Assembly: GCA_017936375.1 (NCBI GenBank)
Contig: JAGBFR010000037.1
Span: forward strand, 41,354-105,353
Direction of reading: 5' to 3'
Origin: Clostridia bacterium
Lineage (GTDB): Bacteria; Bacillota; Clostridia; Christensenellales; Aristaeellaceae
DNA length: 64,000 bases
Shown: in pieces, positions 34,635 through 43,330 of the stretch
Layout: each line of letters begins with the position of its first letter
Numbering within the stretch: the first letter of the stretch is position 1
Position numbers and translations under genes: made by a program
Notes under the pieces: generated by a model
The model's database searches: none
What the model saw: only the letters and a program-made list of their open reading frames with translations
What the model was told of the DNA's origin: nothing

Positions 34635-35444
34635 ATGACCCATCAGGATGTCATCGACAGGCTTCTTTCCACCTACGCACCTCATCCCTTTGAAAACAGC
34701 TGCGACGGCTTCAAGGCCGGCAATCCGCAGGATACCTGCACCGGCGTAATTACCACCTGCGTCCTCTCCATCGACGTCATCCGCGAAGCAGCGCGCCTTG
34801 GCTGCAATCTGATCGTCGTGCATGAGCCGACGTTCTTTACCCATGACGACGACACCGACTGGCTCGCAGGCAACGCCGTCTATGAAGAGATGATGCGGAT
34901 GCTCGCGGAGCATCGCATGGCCGTCTGGCGCAATCATGACCACATGCATGCCTCCCGCCCGGATGAGATCATGGCCGGCGTGCTGCAGGAGCTGGGCTGG
35001 ACGCAGTATGTGCAGGAGAAGGACTACGGCTTCCGCACGCTGGTCACACTCCCCGAAACCACGCTGCGCGAACTGGCGCAGCATATCAAGGCGCGCCTGA
35101 ACCTGCACACCGGGCGCATCGTCGGCAATCCCGATGCGCGCGTCTCCCGCATCGCCCTGTGCGGGCATATCTTCCCATCGTGGAATGCGGAAGAGCGCAA
35201 GCCGACGCAGCTTTTAAGCGGCGACGATGTGGATGTGCTTTTCCCGTGCGAGATCATCGACTGGACGGTCGTGCCCTATGTGCGCAATGCGGCGCAGCTG
35301 GGCATGAACAAGGCGCTCATACAGGCGGGACACTTTAACCTCGAAGAGCCGGGCATGCGATACATGGCGAAGAAGATTGCGGGGCTCGTGCCGGAGCTGC
35401 CGGTGCATTACGTGCCCGCGGGGGATCCGTATTTCTTTGTATGA
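34635..35444 (+). CDS. Nif3-like dinuclear-metal protein
   Basis: 269 residues from ATG at 34635 (GGAGGTG upstream). Nif3/DUF34 features seen are NSCDGFKAGNP, NLIVVHEPTFF with the metal His, DHMHASRPDEI and a late QAGHFNLEEPGMRY. The fold is a hexameric toroid with a two-metal site. A role as GTP cyclohydrolase I-like or metal-insertion protein has been suggested for the family, but none is established here. Confidence 0.82.
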   Translation: MTHQDVIDRLLSTYAPHPFENSCDGFKAGNPQDTCTGVITTCVLSIDVIREAARLGCNLIVVHEPTFFTHDDDTDWLAGNAVYEEMMRMLAEHRMAVWRNHDHMHASRPDEIMAGVLQELGWTQYVQEKDYGFRTLVTLPETTLRELAQHIKARLNLHTGRIVGNPDARVSRIALCGHIFPSWNAEERKPTQLLSGDDVDVLFPCEIIDWTVVPYVRNAAQLGMNKALIQAGHFNLEEPGMRYMAKKIAGLVPELPVHYVPAGDPYFFV

Positions 35445-35502
35445 TGGATCGCTGCTCCCATGCGCAGTGCAATGAAAACGGGCGGAAATACGAGGAAATG
35501 AT

Positions 35503-36054
35503 ATGGGAACGGGCATTCAGATCTGCGGACTGAACGGATGCGGGAAGAGCACCCTCGGTAAGGCTCTGGCCGAAAGAATGGGTTTTCACTTTATTGATAA
35601 TGAGCATCTGTACTTTTCAAGAGCGCATGCGGACGAGCCGTACGCAAACCCCAGATCGCGGGCAGAGGTTGAAAGACTTCTGATGGAGGAGGTCCGCAGG
35701 CACCCTGATTTTGTCTTTTCTGCTGTTAAGGGGGATTACGGAGAAGAGATTATCCCGCTGTACAGCTATGTCGTCGTGATGGAAGTTCCCAAAGATATCC
35801 GTTCACAGCGGGTGAGAAACCGATCTTTTCAGAAGTTCGGCAGCAGGATGCTGGCGGGCGGGGATCTGCACAGCCAGGAAGAGGCGTTCTTTCAGCTGAC
35901 GGAATCTAGACGGGACGACGATATCGAGCGCTGGCTGCAGAAGGTAAACTGCCCCGTCATCCGGGTGGATGGCACCAAACCGATTGAGGACAATGTGGAT
36001 TCCATTCTTCGCGCGATCGGCGGTTACCATGCATCCGGCAGCCAAGCGCGATAA
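35503..36054 (+). CDS. P-loop kinase (AAA_17/18-like)
   Basis: 183 residues. Walker A is GLNGCGKST, right at the N-terminus; a VRNRSFQKFGSRM segment in the middle resembles a lid. The length fits shikimate/gluconate/adenylate-like small-molecule kinases. Its composition is a little AT-richer than its neighbours. It stands between the Nif3-like and serine hydrolase genes. Substrate unknown. Confidence 0.75.
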   Translation: MGTGIQICGLNGCGKSTLGKALAERMGFHFIDNEHLYFSRAHADEPYANPRSRAEVERLLMEEVRRHPDFVFSAVKGDYGEEIIPLYSYVVVMEVPKDIRSQRVRNRSFQKFGSRMLAGGDLHSQEEAFFQLTESRRDDDIERWLQKVNCPVIRVDGTKPIEDNVDSILRAIGGYHASGSQAR

Positions 36055-36073
36055 AACATGCAGGAGGTAAGCC

Positions 36074-36946
36074 ATGCAGGAAATGAATCTTGCGCCGTAC
36101 ATCGCAGAAGCCGAGCGCCTGCGCGTGCTGGGCGCGAACGTGACAAGGGATGGCGAGCTCATCCTCCGCTGGCGCAGCGAGGGCGAGTGCCGCCGCAACA
36201 TCTACTCCGCTTCCAAGAGCTTCACCGCCATTGCCGTGGGCTTCGCCGTGCAGGAGGGGCTTGTGCGCCTTGACGAAAAGCTGACCGACGCGTTTGCCGG
36301 CGACCTGCCGCAGACCGTCAGCGAGAACCTCAAAAAGGCCACCGTGCGCGATCTTTTGACCATGCGCCTCGGGCAGGCGCACGGCTTCCTCATGGGCGAC
36401 GCCCGCCCCTTCTATGAGGAGGACGACTGGGTAAAGCTGAGCCTCGCCCAGCCCTTTGAGCATGCGCCGGGCGAGCATTTCGTCTATAACAACGTCGGCC
36501 CGTATCTGGCGGGCATTCTCGTGCAGCGCAGAGCAGGCTGCGATCTGGTGCAGTATCTCACGCCGCGGCTGTTCGCCCCGCTGGGCATCAAGCGCCCGAC
36601 GTGGGAATGCGACCCGCTGGGCAACGCCTTCGGCGCTGGCGGCCTCTTCCTCGCGCTGACCGAGCTGCATAAATTCGGCCTCTTCTGCCTGAATCGCGGC
36701 GCATGGAACGGCGTGCAGCTGCTCGATCCCGCGTGGATCGACGCCTGCGCCGCCCCGCAGGACGGGGCCAATTACGGCTACCTCTTCTGGCGCGGGGACT
36801 TTGGCTCCTTCCGCGCGGACGGCAAGTATGGCCAGCTCTCCGTCATCCTGCCGGAAAAGAACGCCGTCGTCACCGTCGTGTGCGAGTGCCGGGACGGACT
36901 GGGGCTGACGAAGCTGATCAACGGTTTTATCGGGGAATATCTGTAA
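36074..36946 (+). CDS. serine hydrolase, beta-lactamase/esterase class C fold
   Basis: 290 residues. The SxxK motif is SASK in IYSASKSFTAIAV (Ser near 46) and the YxN motif is VYNNVGPYLAG. The family also includes esterases and peptidases. There is no signal peptide, which argues against antibiotic defence and for an intracellular esterase or peptidase role. GGAGG precedes the ATG. Confidence 0.82.
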   Translation: MQEMNLAPYIAEAERLRVLGANVTRDGELILRWRSEGECRRNIYSASKSFTAIAVGFAVQEGLVRLDEKLTDAFAGDLPQTVSENLKKATVRDLLTMRLGQAHGFLMGDARPFYEEDDWVKLSLAQPFEHAPGEHFVYNNVGPYLAGILVQRRAGCDLVQYLTPRLFAPLGIKRPTWECDPLGNAFGAGGLFLALTELHKFGLFCLNRGAWNGVQLLDPAWIDACAAPQDGANYGYLFWRGDFGSFRADGKYGQLSVILPEKNAVVTVVCECRDGLGLTKLINGFIGEYL

Positions 36947-37021
36947 AACGGCTCCCCGCTTCGAGAAAGGAAAATCCCATGGGCCTCATCTTGATGATCG
37001 GTCCGGGGAAACGGAGGACAT

Positions 37022-37741
37022 ATGGCTACTTGGGTTACGCATCTGATGATCGCAGACAGCGTGCTTGCGCGCTTCCCGGCGCTTGACCGGCGCGGATTCT
37101 GCGTCGGCAGCATTGCGCCGGACTGCAACGTGGAGAATGAAGACTGGACAGCCTTTACGCCATCCAGAGAGGTGACGCACTTCATGCAGGGGGAAAGGAA
37201 GCAGGCGTCCGACTGCAGCGCATTCTGCGAGGCATACATCCTGAGGCGAAAAGACAGCATCCGCTCCGCAGAGGAGTATGCATTCCTGCTGGGATATTAC
37301 GCCCATCTGATTGCCGACGCCGCCTTTCAGGCCATGATCCGGGATGAAGACCGCGTGAAGGCGGCATGGATGCGCATCAGAGAGAATCCTGCGCTGCGCG
37401 CCTCCGCCGCCGGCATGGAGGAAACGTGGGATTCGGCAAAAAGACTGATCCCCAAGGCGGAGAGAATGCGCGGCATTGACGCCATTGAGGCGGAGTATCT
37501 TGCCGCGCATCCGGATTCCGGTTACCTCACCGAGATTCTGCCGCTCAGGGCATTTCCTGATTACCTCGACTTTCTTCCCCGCGGGGGCATCGTGCGGAAG
37601 ATTGGCGTAATGGGGTATCGCCCTCAATCAAATCCATCGCCCCATTCATTCATCCCTGTCTCGCGGGGCGAATATGCCGAATTTGTCGAAGATGCGATAC
37701 AGCTTGTGATCAGGCAGTTTGCCGAGCATCATCTGCTGTAA
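37022..37741 (+). CDS. zinc-dependent phospholipase C-like hydrolase
   Basis: 239 residues. It begins MATWVTHLMIADSVL with GSIAPDCN after it and LLGYYAHLIADAAF near 95, the His/Asp pattern of the zinc-dependent phospholipase C/S1-P1 nuclease-like group found widely in Firmicutes. No signal peptide is seen. GGAGG precedes the ATG. The physiological substrate is unknown. Confidence 0.7.
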   Translation: MATWVTHLMIADSVLARFPALDRRGFCVGSIAPDCNVENEDWTAFTPSREVTHFMQGERKQASDCSAFCEAYILRRKDSIRSAEEYAFLLGYYAHLIADAAFQAMIRDEDRVKAAWMRIRENPALRASAAGMEETWDSAKRLIPKAERMRGIDAIEAEYLAAHPDSGYLTEILPLRAFPDYLDFLPRGGIVRKIGVMGYRPQSNPSPHSFIPVSRGEYAEFVEDAIQLVIRQFAEHHLL

Positions 37742-37852
37742 GTGCTGAACGGAGAATACCGGGACTGCAGGAGGTCTGCCGCATGTGACCGTATACCGCC
37801 CTCGCCGGTCATCCGCCCCAATCCAAATACCACCAGGAGGAGAACACACACG

Positions 37853-39676
37853 ATGAACACCTGTGAATCCATCTTCCGCGCCCGTCTTGCGCGGCACGAG
37901 CGCGAGCTGAAGGCGCTCTATACCTCCCTCTATCACAACGACGCCATGTACGACGCGCTGCTTGACGGCATGCTCGATTTCTGCATACAGCGCAGCGAGG
38001 CGCTCCATGCCCGCGACGAGGAGAAGGCGCTGCGCCCCGACTGGTACAAGTCCCGCGATCTGCTGGGCATGATGCTCTATATCGACAATTTCGCGGGCAA
38101 TCTGCAGGGCGTGCGGGATAAGCTCGACTACCTCAGGAAGGCCAACGTCAACTATCTGCACCTGATGCCCTTCCTTGATACCGTGCCCGAGCGCAGCGAC
38201 GGCGGCTATGCCGTGGCCAGCTTCCGCAGGGTGCGCCCGGATCTGGGCACGATGGAGGATCTGGAGGCGCTGACCGCCGCCTGCCACGAGCAGGGCATGA
38301 ACGTGTGCATGGACTTCGTCATGAACCACACCTCCGAGGATCACGAGTGGGCCAAGCGCGCAAGGGCCGGCGAGGGACAGTATATGAACCGCTATTTCTT
38401 CTACGCGGATCCCTCCGTGCCCGCCGCGTATGAAAAGACCGTGCCGCAGGTATTCCCCACCACGGCGCCGGGCAACTTCACATGGCTGCCGGAGAGCGGG
38501 CATTACGTGATGACCACCTTCTATCCCTATCAGTGGGATCTGAACTATGCCAATCCGGTGGTCTTCAATGAAATGATGTACAATTTCCTCTACCTTGCCA
38601 ACCGCGGCGTGGACGTCATCCGCATCGACGCGGTGCCCTATATCTGGAAGGAGATCGGCACCACCTGCCGCAACCTGCCGCAGGTGCATACCATCGTGCG
38701 CATGATGCGCATGATCGGCGAGATCGTCTGCCCGAGCGTGATCCTTTTGGGCGAGGTCGTCATGGCGCCGGAGCTGGTCGCGCCCTATTTCGGCACGCTG
38801 GAGCAGCCCGAGTGCCATCTGCTCTATAACGTCACCACCATGGCCACCACCTGGCATACCGTGGCCACCAGGGATGTGCGGCTGCTGCGCATGCAGCTGG
38901 ATATCATCAGCCGTCTGCCGAAGGATCAGGTCTTCCTCAATTACCTGCGCTGCCATGACGACATCGGCTGGGGCCTTGACTATCCGACGCTGCACAAATG
39001 GGGCATGGAGGAGGTGCCGCACAAGAAGTACCTCAACGACTATTTCCGCGGCTTCACCGGCAGCGACGCGCGCGGCGAACTGTACAACGAGGACCCCGTC
39101 ACCGGCGACGCGCGGCTCTGCGGCACCACGGCGTCCCTGTGCGGCGTGGAGGCCGCCGCGGATAAGACGCAGGCCATCCGCCTTGATCTCATGCTTCACG
39201 CCATGATGCTCTTCCAGTCCGGCATCCCGGTGCTCTACTCCGGCGACGAGATCGGCCAGCTCAACGACTGGGCATACAGGCAGGACCCCAACAAGGTGCA
39301 GGATTCCCGCTATCTCCATCGCGGCCGCATGCCGTGGCCCATGACCGAGAGCGCGGCGGACGAGCGCACCGTCCCGGGGCAGATCTTCATGGGGCTTGAC
39401 CATCTGGAGCGGCTGCGCCGCGCCCACAAGGCCTTCGGCGCGCAGGCGGATTTCTGGACGTTTGACACGCAGTCGGATCACGTTCTGGGCATCGGCCGCT
39501 ACCACGACGGCGAGCTCCTGATCGGCCTGTTCAACTTCAGCGATGCGCCCGCCAGCGCGCAGCCGGATATCCCGAACGAGGCTTACACGGATCTGCTCAC
39601 CGGAGACAATGTGCTCGCCGGCGCCCTCAGTCTTGAGGCCTGCGGCATGAAGCTGCTCGTTCATCATTACGCCTGA
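37853..39676 (+). CDS. amylosucrase-type GH13 enzyme
   Basis: 607 residues from ATG at 37853 (AGGAGG upstream). It has the N-terminal helical domain found in amylosucrases (GH13_4), then the barrel. Motifs are CMDFVMNHTSEDHEWA, VIRIDAVPYIWK (nucleophile Asp), ILLGEVVMAP (acid Glu) and RCHDDIGWG. Overall layout and motif context match amylosucrase closely. It would split sucrose, transferring glucose to an alpha-glucan and freeing fructose, or act as a sucrose hydrolase. No signal peptide. It lies 24 nt before the beta-xylosidase gene. Confidence 0.87.
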   Translation: MNTCESIFRARLARHERELKALYTSLYHNDAMYDALLDGMLDFCIQRSEALHARDEEKALRPDWYKSRDLLGMMLYIDNFAGNLQGVRDKLDYLRKANVNYLHLMPFLDTVPERSDGGYAVASFRRVRPDLGTMEDLEALTAACHEQGMNVCMDFVMNHTSEDHEWAKRARAGEGQYMNRYFFYADPSVPAAYEKTVPQVFPTTAPGNFTWLPESGHYVMTTFYPYQWDLNYANPVVFNEMMYNFLYLANRGVDVIRIDAVPYIWKEIGTTCRNLPQVHTIVRMMRMIGEIVCPSVILLGEVVMAPELVAPYFGTLEQPECHLLYNVTTMATTWHTVATRDVRLLRMQLDIISRLPKDQVFLNYLRCHDDIGWGLDYPTLHKWGMEEVPHKKYLNDYFRGFTGSDARGELYNEDPVTGDARLCGTTASLCGVEAAADKTQAIRLDLMLHAMMLFQSGIPVLYSGDEIGQLNDWAYRQDPNKVQDSRYLHRGRMPWPMTESAADERTVPGQIFMGLDHLERLRRAHKAFGAQADFWTFDTQSDHVLGIGRYHDGELLIGLFNFSDAPASAQPDIPNEAYTDLLTGDNVLAGALSLEACGMKLLVHHYA

Positions 39677-39700
39677 CAAATCGAAAAACGGAGGATCTGT

Positions 39701-41644
39701 ATGAACCGGACCTATCATGTCGCCAAGCACGGCAGCGACCTTGCCCCCGGCACCGAGGCGCAGCCCTTCCTCACCATCTCCCGCGCCGCGCAGATCGCCG
39801 ATCGCGGCGACCGTGTTATCGTCCATGAGGGCGTATACCGCGAGTGGGTCAGCCCCGCCAACGGCGGCCTGAACGACGCCGCCCGCATCGTCTATGAAGC
39901 AGCCGAGGGCGAGCATGTCGTCATCAAGGGCTCCGAGGCCGTCACCGGCTGGACGCAGGAAGAAGGAGACGTCTGGCGGATCACGCTGCCCGCAGGCTAT
40001 TTCGGCGCATACAACCCCTATGCCGACCCGATCTTCGGCGACTGGCTGGAGGAGCCGAAGGACGGCTCCGTGCACACGGGTCAGGTGTATCTGAACGGCT
40101 TTGCGCTCTATGAGGCCAAATCGCGCGGAGAGCTGTCCGATCCGCATCGCCGCGAGACGGGCATGACCCCCGGCTGGAGCAGCCGCGTGGAGTATATCCG
40201 CGAGCCGGAAAAGACGGTGTATCAGTGGTACGCCGAGGTCCGCGAGGACGGCAGCACCGTGATCTGGGCCAATTTCCAGGGCGAAAACCCCAACGAGGCG
40301 CTGACGGAAATCAACGTGCGCAGGTGCTGCTTCTACCCGGAGAAGCCGGGCCGGAATTACATCACCGTGCGCGGCTTTGAGATGGCGCATGGCGCCTCCA
40401 ACTGGGCGCCGCCCACGGGCGAGCAGATGGGCATCCTCGGCGCGCATTGGAGCCGCGGCTGGATCATCGAAAACAACCACATCCATGACGCAAGGTGCTG
40501 CGGCGTCAGCCTCGGTCAGGACGGCTTTACCGGGAACAGCCTGAGCACCCGCACGCTGGAAAAATCCGGCTATCAGTATCAGATGGAGGCCGTCTTCCGC
40601 AATCTGCAGCTGGGCTGGAGCAAGGAGCTCATCGGCTCCCATATCGTGCGCAATAATGTGATCCACGACTGCGGCCAGTGCGGCATCGTGGGGCACATGG
40701 GCTGCGCATTCAGCACCATCACCGGAAACCACATCTACAACGTGGGCGTGCGTCACGAGTTCTTCGGCTGGGAGATCGCCGGCATCAAGCTGCACGCGGC
40801 GATCGACCTGCAGCTCATGCACAATTACATTCATGCCTGCACGCTGGGCACATGGCTGGATTGGCAGGCGCAGGGCGCGCGCATTCACGCCAATCTCTAC
40901 GCCGACAACGACCGCGATCTGATGATTGAGGTCACGCACGGCCCGCACACCATCGACCACAACATCTTTGCCTCCGCCTATAACTTCGACAATGCGGCGC
41001 AGGGCAGCGCGTTTGTCAATAATCTGTGCTGCGGCTTCATGCGAAGGATCAAGGTCCTCGACCGGACGACGCCCTATCACTACGCGCACAGCACGCAGGT
41101 CGCAGGCAATGCTTTTGTGATGGCAGCGGATGACAGGCTGTACAACAACATCTTTGTCGGCACCCATGAGGACCTTGGCTCAGAATCTGCCGCCGGCACC
41201 GAGGGCTACAACGGTCATCCGTCCAGCTTTGCCGACTACAAGGTGCTCATCGACACGAGCGGCATGGCCGAACACGTCCGTTTCATGCATGTGCCGCAGC
41301 CCGTGTATATTGACGCCAACGCCTACTACGATGACGCAAAGGCCTATGAGCAGGAGGAACATCGCTTTGAGACGCAGGCTGCGCTCGGTGCGAAGCTCTC
41401 CGAGGAAAACGGCGGAGTGTATCTGGAGCTGGAGATTGACGCGGCAATGCTCTCGCTGCCCACCCGCGTCCACAGCACGCAGACGCTTGGCTATCCGCGA
41501 ATCGTCGGCACGCCCTTTGACCAGCCGGACGGCAGCGCCCTCACGCTTGACAGGGACTATCTTGGGCAGGTCCGTGCGGACGGTTCGGCCGCCGGCCCGT
41601 TCAGCAGGCTTGCGCCCGGTAAAAACAGAATCCGCATTTGGTAA
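39701..41644 (+). CDS. GH120 beta-xylosidase (right-handed beta-helix)
   Basis: 647 residues. The N-terminus (YHVAKHGSD, then VHEGVYREWV) and the whole layout match GH120 beta-xylosidases such as Thermoanaerobacterium XylC (recalled from memory). Catalytic candidates are Asp387 in WLDWQAQG and Glu410 in MIEVTHGP. Their spacing of 23 residues equals that of the nucleophile and acid/base of XylC (Asp382, Glu405). There is no signal peptide, so it would hydrolyse imported xylo-oligosaccharides. It is encoded 24 nt after the amylosucrase gene and ends before a terminator. Confidence 0.88.
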   Translation: MNRTYHVAKHGSDLAPGTEAQPFLTISRAAQIADRGDRVIVHEGVYREWVSPANGGLNDAARIVYEAAEGEHVVIKGSEAVTGWTQEEGDVWRITLPAGYFGAYNPYADPIFGDWLEEPKDGSVHTGQVYLNGFALYEAKSRGELSDPHRRETGMTPGWSSRVEYIREPEKTVYQWYAEVREDGSTVIWANFQGENPNEALTEINVRRCCFYPEKPGRNYITVRGFEMAHGASNWAPPTGEQMGILGAHWSRGWIIENNHIHDARCCGVSLGQDGFTGNSLSTRTLEKSGYQYQMEAVFRNLQLGWSKELIGSHIVRNNVIHDCGQCGIVGHMGCAFSTITGNHIYNVGVRHEFFGWEIAGIKLHAAIDLQLMHNYIHACTLGTWLDWQAQGARIHANLYADNDRDLMIEVTHGPHTIDHNIFASAYNFDNAAQGSAFVNNLCCGFMRRIKVLDRTTPYHYAHSTQVAGNAFVMAADDRLYNNIFVGTHEDLGSESAAGTEGYNGHPSSFADYKVLIDTSGMAEHVRFMHVPQPVYIDANAYYDDAKAYEQEEHRFETQAALGAKLSEENGGVYLELEIDAAMLSLPTRVHSTQTLGYPRIVGTPFDQPDGSALTLDRDYLGQVRADGSAAGPFSRLAPGKNRIRIW

Positions 41645-41711
41645 CAACTGCCCTTCAAATCATTCGCCTGCCCTTTCGTCATGCGGCAGCGCAATCGTCC
41701 TCCGCATACAT

Positions 41712-41752
41712 AGCCCCTGCTCTCCCTCCCCGGGAAAGCAGGGGCTTTCTTC
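41712..41752 (+). terminator. Terminator after the beta-xylosidase gene
   Basis: AGCCCCTGCT pairs perfectly with AGCAGGGGCT, followed by TTCTT. The rest of the 41,645-41,894 gap shows no gene. Confidence 0.75.
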
Positions 41753-41894
41753 ATCACAGCAGAATCAAACCGGTCTTCCAAAGGCATAAATCAGATGTTA
41801 TCGGTTGATAAGCAGGAAGGACACAGATATAATAAAGATACAGGAAAACGCCCTGCACACACACGACACGTGACAGATCATCAGGGAGATTGGC

Positions 41895-42341
41895 ATGAAA
41901 AGCACAATGATAAAGAAACTGGCCCTCCTGCTGCTGACGCTGGTCAGTCAGGATGGCAGTTCCATCGTCGTGTCCGCCAGCGCACCCGGCGCGGCAACGA
42001 TCCGCTTTGAAACGGACGATGCGCTCCAAAGCAGCGCAGACTGTACGATCATCATCCATGCGCAGGAGCCGATGATCCTCCCCGCCGCGCTGACGACGGT
42101 CGATGAGGAATCCTTCGCCAACCTGATGGCTGAGGAAATCATTCTGGGCAGCAATGTGGAAGCCATCGGCGCAAGAGCCTTTGCGGACTGCAAAAACCTC
42201 GTCCTGATTACCCTTCCGGACGACGTTCAGATTGCTGACGACGCATTCTCCGGCTGTGATCTGCTGACCATCCTCTGCATCGAAGGCAGCACAGGCCACA
42301 CATACGCCGCCGAACACGGCATCCCCCACGTCCTGCACTGA
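41895..42341 (+). CDS. small secreted BspA-like leucine-rich-repeat protein
   Basis: 148 residues. The signal peptide is MKSTMIKKLALLLLTLVSQDGSSIVVSAS. Two or three LRR_5 (BspA-type) repeats follow: LTTVDEESFANL, VEAIGARAFADCKNLVLITLPDDV and IADDAFSGCDLLTILC, then the typical ending STGHTYAAEHGIPHV. It is much shorter than usual BspA-like surface proteins and lacks an anchor, so it may be secreted or a remnant of a larger protein. It stands alone after a terminator; the promoter was not identified. Confidence 0.7.
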   Translation: MKSTMIKKLALLLLTLVSQDGSSIVVSASAPGAATIRFETDDALQSSADCTIIIHAQEPMILPAALTTVDEESFANLMAEEIILGSNVEAIGARAFADCKNLVLITLPDDVQIADDAFSGCDLLTILCIEGSTGHTYAAEHGIPHVLH

Positions 42342-42409
42342 GACCGGACGCCCTTTCACGACGCCCCTTCCGCTTACCGCCATCACATCTCTGAAAAGGA
42401 GCGCAGCTT

Positions 42410-43219
42410 ATGACCACAGGTACGAAAAACGGCACTGTCCGGCTCCAGCACGACGCCATGCATTATATCCGCTTCGGCCGCGGCCAAAAGGTGCTCGTCA
42501 TGCTGCCGGGCCTGGGCGACGGCCTGACCACCGTGAAGGGCACGGCGCTGCCGATGGCCTTCATGTACCGCGCCTATGCCCGGGACTATACCGTGTATAT
42601 GTTCAGCCGCAGGAATCACCTGCCCGAGGGGTATTCCACCCGCGACATGGCCCGCGATCTGGCGGAGGCCATGGACGCGCTGGGCATCGAAAAGGCGGAC
42701 CTTGTCGGCGTCTCCATGGGCGGCATGATCTCGCAGCACTTTGCAGTCGATTACCCGGAGAAGGTCGGAAAGCTGGTGCTGGTGGTGACATCCAGCAGCC
42801 CCAATCCGCTCCTCACCGAATCCGTCAATGAATGGGTCGGCCATGCGCAGCGCGGCGATCATACCGCATTCATGGACAGCAACGTGCGCCGCATGTATTC
42901 GGACGCCTACTACCGCAAAAACAAATGGCTGGTGCCCATCATGGGCAGGCTGACCAAGCCCAGGTCCTACGAGCGCTTCTTCATTCAGGCGGATGCGTGC
43001 CTGACGCACGACGCCTCCGACCGCCTTGCGCAGATCACAGCGCCCACGCTGGTCATCGGCGGCGAGCAGGATCATGTGCTGGGCGCAGCGCCTTCACGGG
43101 AGATCGCCGACGCCATCCCCGACGCAAAGCTAAAGATGTACGCCAACCAGGGCCACGCCCTGTACGAAGAGGCGAAGGATTTCAATCAGGTCGTGCTCGA
43201 CTTCCTCCGGAGTCCGTAA
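42410..43219 (+). CDS. alpha/beta hydrolase
   Basis: 269 residues. Catalytic residues are Ser in GVSMGGMI (near 101), Asp in GGEQDHVLG and His in NQGHALYEE, the classical alpha/beta-hydrolase triad. Relatives include esterases and haloperoxidase-like enzymes. AAAAGGAGCG precedes the ATG. The substrate is not predictable. Confidence 0.83.
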   Translation: MTTGTKNGTVRLQHDAMHYIRFGRGQKVLVMLPGLGDGLTTVKGTALPMAFMYRAYARDYTVYMFSRRNHLPEGYSTRDMARDLAEAMDALGIEKADLVGVSMGGMISQHFAVDYPEKVGKLVLVVTSSSPNPLLTESVNEWVGHAQRGDHTAFMDSNVRRMYSDAYYRKNKWLVPIMGRLTKPRSYERFFIQADACLTHDASDRLAQITAPTLVIGGEQDHVLGAAPSREIADAIPDAKLKMYANQGHALYEEAKDFNQVVLDFLRSP

Positions 43220-43234
43220 TCCCCAGTAAACCAT

Positions 43235-43275
43235 AAAGCAGCCCTGCTCCGATACACCCGGAGCAGGGCTGCTTT
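43235..43275. terminator. Bidirectional terminator between convergent genes
   Basis: AAAGCAGCCCTGCTCCG and CGGAGCAGGGCTGCTTT form a 17-bp perfect stem with a 7-nt loop, flanked by A-rich and T-rich ends, serving the alpha/beta hydrolase (+) and M20 (-) genes. Confidence 0.85.
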
Positions 43276-43330
43276 GCTTCTATGCTTTCAGATGGCGATT
43301 GCGCCTTCAGGACGATCTCTGCCGTATCCC

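Noticed and set aside
36074-36946. Antibiotic-resistance beta-lactamase
   Set aside because: There is no signal peptide, and the SxxK/YxN pattern is shared with many esterases and peptidases of this fold.
36979-37089. Short ORF with a GAAAGGA site overlapping the start of the phospholipase C-like gene
   Set aside because: The product is basic, low complexity and ends in another frame of the real gene; it could be a leader ORF but nothing supports a function.
37646-41167. 1,173-codon open frame opposite the amylosucrase and beta-xylosidase genes
   Set aside because: Same reason: catalytic motifs of both GH families are on the plus strand.
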